Source: Chiridota heheva
Taxonomy: Eukaryota; Echinodermata; Holothuroidea; Apodida; Chiridotidae
DNA length: 64,000 nt
Assembly (NCBI GenBank): GCA_020152595.1
Contig: JAIGNY010000195.1
Location: 1 to 64,000, forward strand
Direction of reading: 5' to 3'
In this document: positions 33,702 to 45,559 of the stretch, one piece after another
Numbering within the stretch: position 1 is the stretch's first letter
How the letters are laid out: the number at the start of each line of letters is the position of its first letter
Notes under the pieces: generated by a model
What the model was told of the DNA's origin: nothing
Databases searched by the model: none
What the model saw: the letters and a program-made list of their open reading frames with translations, nothing else
Position numbers and translations under genes: made by a program

Positions 33702-36700
33702 TAAGTTTGGGCAATATATTGATATTTCAATATATTTTAATATTGATTTGGCCGATATTTATTTCAAGGGTCATATCAATATATCGATATTATTTCTTAC
33801 AATCATATCACACTAAACATGGACGACTGAAAAGGTAAACATCACTATCAAACGTCCAAATGTTTTTTTTATTAAACAGCCATAAAAAGTTAATGAATTT
33901 GATTTAAATCAAAGTTGCAGACCGTCACTTAAAACTAAACTTGATCAAAACTGAATATTTTTGATAAAATTACCCTAAAATCCTTCCAGTGACAAAAAAA
34001 ACAAAAATCTTGACTCACGAATGTACAGAAGTAGCAAGGCATTGCGCAATATTGTACCTCAACTCAGTGCTTCTTGGTCTTATGATGTTAAGCAAGTTAG
34101 CACAACAATCATAAGATTTTTAATTCTGAAACATTGGTGTCTAATTCCTCAAAAGGACCATCGAATCTGAAACATCTGTGTCTAATTCCTCAAAACGACT
34201 ACCGAATCTGAAACATCCGTGTCTAATTCCTCAAAAGGACTACCGAATCTGAAACATCTGTGTTTAATTCCTCAAAAGGACTACCGAATCTAAAACATCG
34301 GTGTCTAATTCCCCAAAAGGACTACCGAATCTGAAACATCCATGTTACATTCCTCAAAAGGACTACCAAATCTGAAACATCCGTGTCTAATTCCTTAAGA
34401 GGACTACCGAATCTGAAACATCCATGTCTAATCTACCGAATCTGAAACATCCGTGTCTAATTCCTCAAAAGGACTCCGAATCTCGGTGTCTAATTCCTCA
34501 AAAGGACTACCGAATCTGAAACATCTGTGTCTAATTCCTCAAAAGGACTACCGAATCTGAAACATCCGTGTCTAATTCCTCAAAAGGACTACCGAATCTG
34601 AAACATCTGTGTCTAATTCCTCAAAAGGACTACCGAATCTGAAACATCTGAAACATCGTGTCTAATTCCTCAAAAGGACTACCGAATCTAAAACATCGGT
34701 GTCTAAATCCTCAAAAGGACTACCGAATCTGAAACATCCATGTCTATAATTCTTCAAAAGGACTACAGAATCTGAAACATCTGTGTCTAATTCCTCAAAA
34801 GGACTACCGAATCTGAAACATCCGTGTCTAATTCCTCAAAAGGACTACCGAATCTGAAACATCCGTGTCTAATTCCTCAAAAGGACTACCGAATCTGAAA
34901 CATCCCTAATTCCTTGACTACCGAATCTGAAACATCCGTGTCTAATTCCTCAAAAGGACTACCGAATCTGAAACATCCATGTCTAATTCCTCAAAAGGAC
35001 TACCGAATCTGAAACATCCATGTCTAATTCCTCAAAAGGACTACCAAATCTGAAACATCCGTGTCTAATTCCTCAAAAGGACTACCGAATCTGAAACATC
35101 GGTGTCTAATTCCTGACTCTAATTCCTCAAAAGGACTATCGAATCTGAAACATCCGTGTCTAATTCCTCAAAAGGACTACCGAATCTGAAACATCCGTGT
35201 CTAATTCCTCAAAAGGACTACCGAATCTGAAACATCCGTGTCTAATTCCTCAAAAGGACTATCGAATCTGAAACATCCGTGTCTAATTCCTCAAAAGGAC
35301 TACCACTACCGAATCTGAAACATCGTGTCTAATTCCTCAAAAGGACTACAGAATCTGAAACATCCGTGTCTAATTCCTCAAAAGGACTGAAACGTGTCTC
35401 TAATCTGAAACATCCGTCTCTAATTCCAAAAGGACTTGAATCTGAAACAGGACTACCGAATCTGAAACATCATCGTGTCTAATTCCTCAAAAGGACTACT
35501 GAATCTGAAACATCCGTGTCTAATTCCTCAAAAGGACTCGAATCTGAAACATCCATGTCTAATTCTCTGAATCTGAAACAGTGTCTAATTCCTCAAAGGA
35601 CTACCGAATCTGAAACATCCGTGTCTAATTCCTCAAAAAAGAAACACGTGTCTAATTCCTCAAAAGGACTACCGAATCTGAAAAACATCCGTGTCGAATC
35701 TGAAAATTCCTCAAAAAAGGACTACGAATCTGAAACAAACATCCGAATCTGAAACATTTAATTCCTCAAAAGGACTATCTGAAACATCTGTGAATCTGAA
35801 ACATCCGTGTCTAATTCCTCAAAAGGACTACCGAATCTGAAACATCCGTGTCTAATTCCTCAAAAGGACTACCGAATCTGAAACATCCGTGTCTAATTCC
35901 TCAAAAGGACTACTGAATCTGAAACATCCGTGTCTAATTCCTCAAAAGGACTACCGAATCTGAAACATCCATGTCTAATTCCTCAAAAGGACTACCGAAT
36001 CTGAAACATCCGTGTCTAATTCCTCAAAAGGACTACCGAATCTGAAACATCCGTGTCTAATTCCTCAAAAAGGACTACCGAATCTGAAACATCCATGTCG
36101 AATTCCTTAAACGGACTACCGAATCTGAAACATCCGTGTCTAATTCCTCAAAAGGACTACCGAATCTGAAACATCCGTGTCTAATTCCTCAAAAGGACTA
36201 CTGAATCTGAAACATCCGTGTCTAATTCCTCAAAAGGACTACCGAATCTGAAACATCCGTGTCTAATTCCTCAAAAGGACTACCGAATCTGAAAACATGT
36301 CGTGTCTAATTGAAACTCAAAAGGACTACTGAATCTGAAACATCCGTGTCTAATTCTAATTCCTCTGAAAATCCGTGTCTAATTCCTCAAAACTACCAAT
36401 CTAAGAAACATCCGTGTCTAATTCCTCAAAAGGACTACCGAATCTGAAACATTCGTGTTTAATTCCTCAAAAGGGCTACAGAATCTGAAACATCCGTGTC
36501 TAATTCCTCAAAAGGACTACCGAATCTGAAACATCCGTGTCTAATTCTTTAAAAAGACTACCGATCTGAAACATCCGTGTCTAATTCCTCAAAAGGACTA
36601 CCGAATCTGAAACATTCGTGTCTAATTCCTCAAAAAAACTACTGAATCTGAAACATCCGTGTCTAATTCCTCAAAAGGACTACCGAATCTGAAACATCCG

Positions 36701-39010
36701 TGTCTAATTCCTCAAAAGGACTACCGAATCTGAAACATTCGTGTCTAATTCCTCAAAAGGACTACCGAATCTGAAACATCCGTGTCTAATTCTCAAAAGG
36801 ACTACTGAATCTGAAAATTCCTCAAAAGGACTACCGAATCTGAAACATTCGTGTCTAATTCCTCAAAAGGACTACCTGAATCTGAAACATCTGTGTCTAA
36901 TTCCTCAAAAGGACTACTGAATCTGAAACATCCGTGTCTAATTCCTCAAAAGGACTACGAATCTGAAACATCTGTCTAATTCCTCAAAAACATTCGTGTG
37001 TCTAATTCCTCAAAAGGACTCAAAGGACCGAATCTGAAACATCTCGTGTCTAATTCCTCAAAGGACTGAATCTGAAAATTGTGTCTAATTCCTCAAAAGG
37101 ACTACAGAATCTGAAACATCCATGTCTAATTCCTCAAAGGACTACCGAATCTGAAACATCGTGTCTAATTCCTCAAAGGAACATCTGAAACATCCGTGTC
37201 TAATTCCTCAAAAGGACTACAGAATCTGAAACATCCGTGTCTAATTCCTCAAAAGGACTACCGAATCTGAAACATCCGTGTCTAATTCCTCAAAAGGACT
37301 GAATCTGTGTCTAATTCCTCAAAAGGACTACCGAATCTGAAACATCTGTCTAATTCCTCAAAGGACTAAACATCCGTGTCTAATTCCGTGTTTAATTCAA
37401 AAGGACTATCCGTGTCTAATTCCTCTGATCTGAAACATCCGTGTCTAATTCTCAAAAGGACTACCGAATCTGAAACATCGTGTTTAATTCCTCAAAAGGA
37501 CTACAGAATCTGAAACATCCGTGTCTAATTCCTCTAAAAAGGACTATTCGAATCTGAAACATCCGTGTCTAATTCCTCAAAAGGACTACCGAATCTGAAA
37601 ATCCGTGTCTAATTCAAAAGGACTCAAAACATACCGAATCTGTGTCTAATTCCTCAAAGGACTACTGAATCTGAAACATTCGTGTTTAATTCCTCAAAAG
37701 GACTACCGAATCTGAAACATTCGTGTCTAATTCCTCAAAAGGACTACTGAATCTGAAACATCCGTGTCTAATTCCTCAAAAGGACTACATCCGTGAATTC
37801 TGAAACATAATTGTGTCTAATTCCTCAAAAGGACTACTGAATCTGAAACATTTGTGTCTAATTCCTCAAAAAGACTACCGAATCTGAAACATCCATGTCT
37901 AATTCTTAAAAAGGACTACCGATCTGAAACATCCGTGTCTAATTCCTAAAAAGGACTACTGAATCTGAAACATTCGTGTTTAATTCCTCAAAAGGACTGA
38001 AACATCGGTGTCTAATTCCTCAAAAGGACTACCGAATCTGAAACATCCATGTCTAATTCCTCAAAGGACTACGAATCTGAAACATCGGTGAAACATCTGA
38101 AACATCGTGTCTAATTCCTCGAATCTAAAAATCCGTGTCCAACTACTGAATCATGAAACATCTGTGTCTAATTCCTCAAAAGGACTACCGAATCTGAAAC
38201 ATCCGTGTCTAATTCCTCAAAAGGACTACCGAATCTGAAACATCCGTGTCTAATTCCTCAAAAGGACTACCGAATCTAAAAATTTATGTTAAACACACAT
38301 TAGTTGACACCGTTTTAGTAGAAGTCACTGACAAAAATGTGAGAATTTTCTTATTATTTTTTGTTTGTTCAGAAAGTCTAAAAGTGGCATTGACAGATTA
38401 GTGATCAGGCACATTACATACACTGTACACACATTAGCTACTGTACTGTGTACACATAATGATAATTTTCTGAACTGATAACACTTATGTAAACACAGAA
38501 GCAGACTAAAAATTGCACTTCCCATGCTATTCATGAAATTCTCAATGTCCAGAAGTCCTTATAATGCAAGCAGAATAAAACAAATTCAGTAGGACATTCT
38601 TAAGAAGTAAGTGAGATCTGATATTTAAAGCAGAATTTGAGCCATTATTTGTTAGGCACAAAGCCTGGTACCAGTTCCGCAACAAATGTTTTTGGAAGAT
38701 GTTATGCTGAGGCCTAATCTTTTTCAATGTTTCCGTTCTTGATCTTTTGAAAAAGAAACTATGTAAAGAACATATTTTTTTTATGCATAATGGGTGCTTA
38801 TTTGAATATTTATATATCTATTTGCAGTGATTTCTGTTAATTTTACACAACAACTTTTACTTTTTATACTATTTTTGTGCTGAGATGGATGACCTTATAC
38901 AGAAGAGTACCTATTGACTTGTGTATGCATAATCGATATTTCGATAATGTATCAAAACATTTTCCGATGATATATCGATATTGCATAATGATTGATCTTG
39001 CCCAAGCTTA
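33702..39010. mobile_element. 5.3-kb terminal-inverted-repeat element housing a 41-bp satellite
   Basis: The left end TAAGTTTGGGCAATATATTG and the right end TTGCCCAAGCTTA (complement TAAGCTTGGGCAA) form an inverted pair. Both sides have subterminal ATATCGATATT motifs (about 33780 and about 38975). The flanking 8-mers GAAAGAGG and GTATGAGG match at 6 of 8 positions, suggesting a worn 8-bp target duplication as in hAT elements. Most of the interior is the 41-bp array; no transposase is visible. It sits wholly within intron 6. Confidence 0.55.
34128..38285. repeat. 41-bp minisatellite array (about 4.1 kb)
   Basis: About one hundred copies of CTAATTCCTCAAAAGGACTA followed by CCGAATCTGAAACATCCGTGT. 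The flanks at 34128-34450 and 35760-36300 are regular. Sections at about 35380-35770, 36960-37200 and 37290-37640 are scrambled, with partial units and small indels. This could be real erosion or long-read/assembly errors in a repeat. No gene lies inside. Confidence 0.95.
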
Positions 39011-39236
39011 GTATGAGGTGTATTATGATATTTTGGGCAGACCCCAACAAAATTTGTCTGGGAACGGTTATGTTATGGGTAGTGTCAGTAACATTAAGTT
39101 TTGGGAAATTTCTGTTTGCATCTAAACAAAATCAGGCTCCCCCATGCCTCTTTTCTCCCCTATGCCTGAAAGCAACTTGTTCACCAGATATTGACCTGAC
39201 ATATTTGGTTGTATCAGTGCAATTAAGTTGATTGGT

Positions 39237-39290
39237 AATACTTAATGTATTACTTAATGTATTACTTAATGTATTACTTAATGTATTTTC
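39237..39290. repeat. 12-bp tandem repeat
   Basis: Four near-perfect copies of ACTTAATGTATT, 75 bp before exon 7. Confidence 0.85.
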
Positions 39291-39364
39291 ACGTTATGTT
39301 TAAGTATTTAAATGTAGCAGATTTATTTGCATCTTGATATACAGCATTTCCATTTTGTTTTCAG

Positions 39365-39440
39365 AAAAAGAAAAAGCCAAGGTCCAGAAACCAAAGACAG
39401 AAGTCTGCCTCAGTGTCCAGTGGTGGAATGCAAAGCAGGG
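39365..39440 (+). CDS. Exon 7: basic linker
   Basis: Acceptor TTTTCAG, donor GTAGGT. It encodes KKKKPRSRNQRQKSASVSS and GGMQSR, a strongly basic, Ser-rich segment that could act as a nuclear or RNA-binding signal (inference). It ends in phase 1 to join exon 8. The intron before it (33353-39364) contains the 5.3-kb element with 41-bp repeats. Confidence 0.6.
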
Positions 39441-40311
39441 GTAGGTAACAAGGGCGTACATAATAATCAAAGTTACAGTCAAGTATTAATATGATACATC
39501 AGTTGTAAATAAAGAGAGTGTGTGATGCCAATCATGTAAATAGACTATACACCAGTCATTTTGAAACAGAATTGTGATGTGATAATTTAAAGCAATGTAT
39601 AAACCAAGAAACCAAAGAACTTTCTTTGCATTTCATTTTTGATGTTGTTTTGTATCATGGAAGTGGTACATATATACCTTCATTGTGACGTTCCTCTATA
39701 CAAAGTATATACAGCTCCTTCCATTACCTCTGTCAACAAAGTTTGACGTGGGTCATGTTTTCGTCTATGTTTGTTATCTTATGAAGAAATGTATTGATTT
39801 TGATTTGGTGTTTGTTATGGAAAAAAGGTAGATAAACCTAATGTCTTTATAAATGTTAGTAGGGAAGATATATCAAAAGACGAATACATATGTTTTCTTG
39901 GGGGGGGGGAAACATGGTGGGCCTAAGATTTAACAAAATTGATTAGAAATGGTACGAAAATAGTACTTATGTATGTATCTCCTTTCAGGGTTTGTTGTGA
40001 TCCAGTGGTAGAAAGTTAACCCTTACTACCAGGGCATTGAAAAAAACAAGCCCAACTTTTTTTCGTATGCATTTTTGACAACTTTCCTTCCATTTTCTTT
40101 TGTTACCTGTTTGGTTGGATTAGAGGCTAAGATATTAATCTTTTGAGTAATGAAAACCAATTTGGGAAATATTGGACAAAAATATGCAAATTCAAGCAAT
40201 TTTTGGCTAAATTTGGTCAACAAATGGTCAATCTTTGCAGAAGTATAACTTTTTGTCAATATTAAAAACAGAGATTTGTGTTACATACTTAGAATCTTTA
40301 TTAAATTTCCT

Positions 40312-41098
40312 TTCCAGTAATACTCACCTGCCACCTCCTCCTCCGGAAACTCTTTTCTCCCACCCTCTGCAGGAAAAGTGTTCTTTTCTTCTGGATACCC
40401 AGCCATGTTGGCATCCCTGGCAATGACAGGGCTGATACAGCCGCTAAGCTTGCCCTTAACCTCCTTCCTTCCCCTTTTCCCAAAACCCTCTCTGACATCA
40501 AACCGCTTATCGCTTCTCTTGTTCGTGACCGCTGGCAAACCTTATGTAACTTCCAAATTGATAACAAACTCCATGTTTTCCAGCCCACAATCCCGATAAA
40601 ATCCACCATCAACAACCTTTCTCGTATCGACAACGTTCATATTACCTGTCTTAGAATTGGTCACACCCACCTCACTCACTCCCACCTCCTTATTGGTTCC
40701 CCCCAACCCCTCTGTAACAATTGCCACTGCATCCTCACAATCCAACACGTTCTCCTTGCTTGCCCCCTGTACAACCTTCCCAGAGCTTCCCTCACTCCCC
40801 ACAACTCAATTGCTGAGTTCTTCCAGAAAAATCCTCCAGATAAAATAATCTCCTTCCTTCAGCATGCATCCCTCTACAACCATATTTAATTCTCCTCTTC
40901 CACCCCCTCTCTACTTTGTTTTGTTTTACCCATGCACCTCCTCTCTCGATCACAGCTTTCTGGCTTTTGTTCTTGAATTTCTCTCATTTTCCCCCTGGTC
41001 TCTTTCCTTACTACCTCTAAAATGATCTGACCTCTCAGGCACAATTTGACCTTTGTTGTCGTGGTGCCGTTAAGACCTCATCAAACAAACAAACAAAC
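40312..41098 (+). mobile_element. 5'-truncated LINE 3' end (RNase H-bearing LINE family)
   Basis: It starts in the RNase H part (CCACCTCCTCCTCCGGAAAC; the plus frames encode the WIPSHVGIPGNDRADTAAK-type block). It runs through the CT-rich 3' region to CCTCATCAAACAAACAAACA. It is highly similar to 4740-5497 and in the sense orientation within intron 7. Confidence 0.85.
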
Positions 41099-41211
41099 CA
41101 GTAATACTAATCTATAATTTTTAGAAAGAAAGGAAACATGAAAAAAACATCAAAAATGATTATAGCCAAAAGACCACTGAAAGCTGCAGCAGAAATATAA
41201 CTACTGTACAT

Positions 41212-41285
41212 GGTGGTCATGGTGAGACTCGAACCTGGAGCGCTCGCGTGCTAGCCACATACATTTCCTCCGCACCATGTAGTCG
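41212..41285 (-). repeat. tRNA-like sequence
   Basis: On the minus strand, the B box CAGGTTCGAGTCTCA is excellent, while the A-box region (CATGGTGCGGAGGAAATG) is only approximate. A short CACCATGACCACCA end could be the acceptor stem region. It is likely a tRNA pseudogene or SINE head. Confidence 0.45.
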
Positions 41286-41756
41286 TTCAAATTAAAGAAT
41301 TGAAATATAATTATATTAGGAAAGGTTCTAGATAGAGGGGGGTATGCCTTTATTTATATATTAAATGAATGGAAATTTCAAGCGATTTAACGAAGCATGT
41401 GTGTGTTTGGGTACAAAAAATGGCAGAAATTCATGAAATTTTGAAGAAATTTCTCCAGAACAAAAGATTGCTGGTAGGGATTATACAAATTAAACCAGAA
41501 ACCAATACTATCATCATGCTTAGGACTTCATGTTTGATTTTGAAGCAAAGATTTGATCTTGAAGTAAATGTAAGATTTGAAAGGAAAAAGTAATTTTTTT
41601 CAGCAATTTTTAGGTTTTCCCCTTTTTTTAATGTACTTTTTCTCAAAATTCTGTAACATGACCCCTATAAAAAAGTTACATTTTGTGAAAGAAATTTCCG
41701 AGTACTTTTAAAAGATGCAAAGATCTGATTTTACTTTTGAAAAAGGTGGTTTGGAA

Positions 41757-42195
41757 AAGTCCCCAAAACAATAAATCTCCTAGAAGCAATTAGCTGTTTA
41801 CTGAAGTAGTCAACAGTTTTGTATTGTTTTCAGGACTAGATTTTGGTTAGATCTATGCGAAAAGCTAAAACACGTGAAAACTCTTCGGTCAACTTCAAAC
41901 TGTTACCATGTGTCACATGAGGATTAGCTGAAACATGCACCAACAACCACTAAACTGCAACCAACATCACCATCAACTTAATAATCTCACACTGATACAG
42001 CAAAAATTTCTTTTAATCAAACCAGGCATCCATAAGCAATTTCAAAAGCCAAATTGCTCTGACCAAAATGAATAAAAACCAAAGAAAACAGAGCAGTCCT
42101 ATCTATGCAATTAAAACCATCTTTCACATCAAACAACAGAACACCACCTCCTCTACCATTGAGCCTACATACTTTCTTCAATGGGACAAACCTAT
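41757..42195 (-). mobile_element. CR1-like LINE endonuclease fragment (older second copy)
   Basis: Stretches such as CAATAAATCTCCTAGAAGCAA, GAGCAGTCCTAT-TATGCAATTAAAAC and ACCTCCTCTACCATTGA repeat, in the same order, the sequence at 42485-42735. A diverged segment of about 130 bp lies between. It is a second, degraded copy of the same endonuclease region on the minus strand. Confidence 0.7.
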
Positions 42196-42199
42196 TTAT

Positions 42200-43255
42200 C
42201 TAATCTGTCTTGTCTGTAAACTCCAGTTTATTAGCCGGAGAACCTTTGTGAAACAATACAGATCAAAACTAATGAGGTCATGATCACTACACCCTACCTT
42301 ACTGCTACTTAGCACATTACTAATCATACTTTCTTCACTACTGAAAATCAAATCAAGACAATTACTACCACATGTGGGAAACAACACATGCTGGGTGAAA
42401 AAGCAGTCAGATACAGCTTCCAGAAAATCTTTACCATGCGTACCACTAGTACAAAGATTCCTATCAATGTATGGAAAAGTAAAGTCCCCAAAAACAATAA
42501 ACCTCCTAGAAGCAACTTTTTTGAAGCAGTCAAGCAATTTCTGATTGTTCTAAGGACTAGAATTTGGTGATCTATACACAACCCCAACAACCACTGAACT
42601 ACCAACATCGCCATCAACAATAAGCTCACACCATAGGCAATTTAAAAAACCAAAAGAAAACTGAGCAGTCCTATATATGCAATTAAAACTATCTTTCACA
42701 AACAATAAAACGCTACCTCCTCTACCATTGAAAGTATCCAATCTGTCTTGCCTGACAATTGAGTAACCTGGAATATGTATCTCTGACTCACTAATTTCAC
42801 TATAAATCCAACTCTCAGTAATACCAATTATATCAGGTCTACTAATTAAAACTTCAGCCAGAAGCTTATCATGCTTATTCAAAATGCTACAAACATTTGA
42901 AAACATAACCTTAAATCTTTCACTAGAACAATCCCTATCCCCAGAAACATGCCTGACAGGTGGGTTTAAACTCTCACCCCCATGACTAGTTTAAAGGACT
43001 TAGATCCTTAATTGCCCTATTGACACCCCTAGCAAGAACACGAGCACCTTTCCTAGTTCAATGGAAACCATCTCTCATGAACCAATTAACCCAAGATTCA
43101 AACTTATGCCAGAAATTTACAAAACCGAACTCAAACAGACGACAAATACTCTCTAGCCAACTATTGATCAACAACATCTTATTCATCATGAAGGAACTGC
43201 CCAACACAAAGTTGTTTATGAGTTCCCAATCACGGTAGGATCATTAAAACAAACA
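42200..43255 (-). mobile_element. CR1-like LINE: end of esterase-like ORF1 and endonuclease domain
   Basis: On the minus strand the sequence from about 43200 to 43000 encodes FGFVNFWHKFESWVNWFMRD, then GFH and a TRKGARVLARG tail. This looks like the C-terminal DGxHLxxxGxxxL end of the SGNH-esterase ORF1 known from CR1 elements. After a short gap, 42906-42550 encodes an APE-type endonuclease start (MFSNVCSILNKHDKL, PDIIGITESWI, VVVGVVYRSPNS). After a frame break, 42537-42207 gives FIVFGDFTFPYI and SDHDLISF. It is broken and inactive. The element ends about 20 bp before the acceptor of exon 8. Confidence 0.75.
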
Positions 43256-43274
43256 AATTTAGTTTTTTCTTCAG

Positions 43275-43364
43275 ATGCACAAAGACCCACGGACGATAGA
43301 GGGGACCATGGTGCCAGACAGCTTGAACCGTTTATATTTGATGAAATGGACTCGGGAGATGAGG
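43275..43364 (+). CDS. Exon 8: acidic linker
   Basis: Acceptor TTCTTCAG, donor GTATGT. In phase with exon 7 it reads DAQRPTDDRGDHGARQLEPF and then IFDEMDSGDE, ending in phase 1. No domain is recognised; it is a disordered charged linker. A CR1-like LINE piece ends about 20 bp upstream of the acceptor. Confidence 0.6.
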
Positions 43365-43499
43365 GTATGTATGTTTGCAGAATGGATTATAATCACTGAG
43401 ATCATCATTTTACCAGAAATTATTTAAACATAAATTGAAATGATAGGCTTTCTTGTGTGCAGGTTTTGATAAATCTACTTGAAAGCAACTTGTCCACTT

Positions 43500-43860
43500 G
43501 GTATATAGCTTTTCAAATCTGATTTGACAATTTCCAGAAAACTAATTAAAATAAATGTCACAAGGCCCAAATTCATGCGTCCCTTATGGACCAATCATAT
43601 GGTGGTAAATTTTATTATACAATCAAATACAGGGGCAAACTTAACTGTTTACAAATTAATGCACAGTATGGGACAACGCGTACAAAATTATTTTTCCAAC
43701 TTGCGTATCATATGTGCGTTATACATGATGGTTAAACGCACACGCATTGTTGCTTACAATTTTTTTCTTTAAGACTGCACCTGATTGGTCGAGTAACGAA
43801 GGGAAAAGCAGTTGATTGGTTAAAATACTGAAGAAGTCATGTTTGGCTAAACTTGGTTTG
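43500..43860. repeat. Dispersed CCAAT-rich repeat, copy 1
   Basis: It shares TTCCAGAAAACTAATT-AAA, AATGTCACA-GGCC, GACCAATCATAT and a right part with CTGATTGGT-GA-TAACGAAGGG with the sequence at 60940-61310. It is about 360 bp, with no coding potential. Copies of GACCAAT and its inverse ATTGGTC lie on opposite halves. Confidence 0.55.
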
Positions 43861-44663
43861 AAAAGGTCATTTTTCTGGCAGGAAAGTCTGTGATGTCAAA
43901 GAATTTTTGCTATGCATCTATCATACAAATTTGAAGAAGTGGTTGTGCAGGCTCTGCAAAAATTAAGCCTGAATGGCTTTAAGTTTTATGGTTGTTCTGG
44001 GCAGTGCCTGGAGGGACAAATGACGAAAGATGCATGAACAGGGCTCATTATTTACTGCTCTCCTTCTCCTCTCTTTGTCGAGGATAATGAACATTGAGCT
44101 ACTAAAAGACTTGGCTATAGCCTTGTCCGCTAAAGGAACCCAACTACCCAACATCCCATGGCAAAGGGATGGTAGAGAAAGTTTTGTCTCACTTGAACCT
44201 TTTTCTAACTTTGAAATAAAGCATTTTTAGCTTTTGACTTATTAAAGTTTGACCAGTTTTTGATTCATGCAAAATTTGTCAAAATCTTTATGTATGATAG
44301 TTCTTTCAATTTCTTTGAAAATGATGGGAAGAGTGTATTCCTGCTAGTATTTGATTGGGGCTTCACCAAAACTCAATTTTTTTTGCACCACTTCATAGAA
44401 ATATGAAAAGGATTACAAAGGATTTACAAAATACCAAGGTAGCCCTGTCATATTGATGCCTTAGATTTAAAAATGCTGGAAAATGGATTTTGATTCAATT
44501 TGTTCCTATTGATGATGTTTTTTAATAGATTTTAAAGCAATTTAGCTTCTGTTGCCTCTACCCCTCCATATACTTTTAAATCTTTTTAACTTCACCTGCT
44601 CAATTCCACTCCATATTACATCAGTGATTGTTTCTTACATGCATCTTTCTTGGTTGATTGCAG

Positions 44664-44763
44664 ATGAAGATGAATCAAGTGAGAGCCCAGAAACATCTCA
44701 GGAGACGGACAATTACTCAAAAGAATTCCCAGCACTGACTGGAATGTTGTAGGAGGGGGGAAG
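44664..44763 (+). CDS. Exon 9: acidic linker with a frame break at its end
   Basis: In phase with exon 8 it reads DEDESSESPETSQETDNYSK, then EFPALTGML and a TAG at 44750-44752. A consensus donor (AAG|GTAAGG) lies at 44764, 11 bases beyond the stop. Shifting one base within GGAATGTTG gives VVGGGK, which reaches that donor in the phase exon 10 needs. So either there is a one-base indel or the reading frame truly stops here. The EFPAL phrase resembles short EFPxL motifs found in RNA-regulating proteins (weak inference). Confidence 0.5.
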
Positions 44764-44889
44764 GTAAGGATGCTGCTATAACAAATGATTTGGTTGACAG
44801 TTTTTCATCAATTTCTTTAAAACACATGAAAATTTTGGTTTTGTATTGTATACATTTTTTAAAGGCATAACCATACAAGGAACAAGGGT

Positions 44890-45546
44890 GATATTTGATC
44901 TTCCTCTGCATTACTTCCCAAACCTGAAAAAATTCCGTGAGTTGCTGTCTGAGTGTCCACTTAAAGAACTGACGATCAAAATGGTTTTTCTACTCTCCGC
45001 GGCCTCTGCTTTCGCTTAAAGAAAGCCACATTCACTTCGAATCTGGGGGTTTACGGCCCATGCCTGACCCAGCTTTCTTGGCCAAAAATCAAACTTTAGA
45101 GTTTCTACTGGAACTGATATTCCTTCTGTTGTTGTCTACGTTTTCTGACACATCAGAGGACGGCCTGGTGCCCTGTTTGATGTCTCAAACACTATATTAA
45201 ACATACACAATCCTTACGGAACGACGTAAAAGCCTTAATCATGTCTTTGCAAAATCCGCATCGCGCAGTTTCACGTGAATTGATTTCCCGATGGATCGTT
45301 CAGGCAATCACGTACAATAAATCTGCGTTGTTCACGGATCAATCGTTTAAGGCACATCAGGTGCGAGGCATAGCTACATCAATTGTGCTATTTGGTGGGA
45401 GTTCCCCTCAGCAAAATCCTTTGCGCTGCAGTATGGAATACCCCAGCCACTTTCATCTCTGCATATCTGAAGAATATACCAGACTATCAAGGCTGGGGTT
45501 GCAAGGGCCGTTCTTTCCAGAAAGGACTGTCCCTTTCTTGAGGTGA
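44890..45546 (+). mobile_element. DIRS-type tyrosine recombinase fragment (C-terminal half), decayed
   Basis: Across frame changes it reads LKELTIKMVFLLSAASAFA, then a scrambled middle (CLTQLSWPKIK). The frame 45241-45546 gives NPHRAVSRELISRWIVQAIT, followed by ALFTDQSFKAHQVRGIATSI and LFGG. ISRWI...AHQVRGIATS is the R-x-x-R region of tyrosine recombinases as found in DIRS/PAT-like retrotransposons, ending with a SxHFHLCI segment. The N-terminal part and other DIRS genes are missing. It lies in intron 9. Confidence 0.7.
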
Positions 45547-45559
45547 ATATTCTTGTATT

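Noticed and set aside
34128..38285. CRISPR-like or regulatory array
   Set aside because: The units are contiguous direct repeats without unique spacers, and the DNA is eukaryotic.
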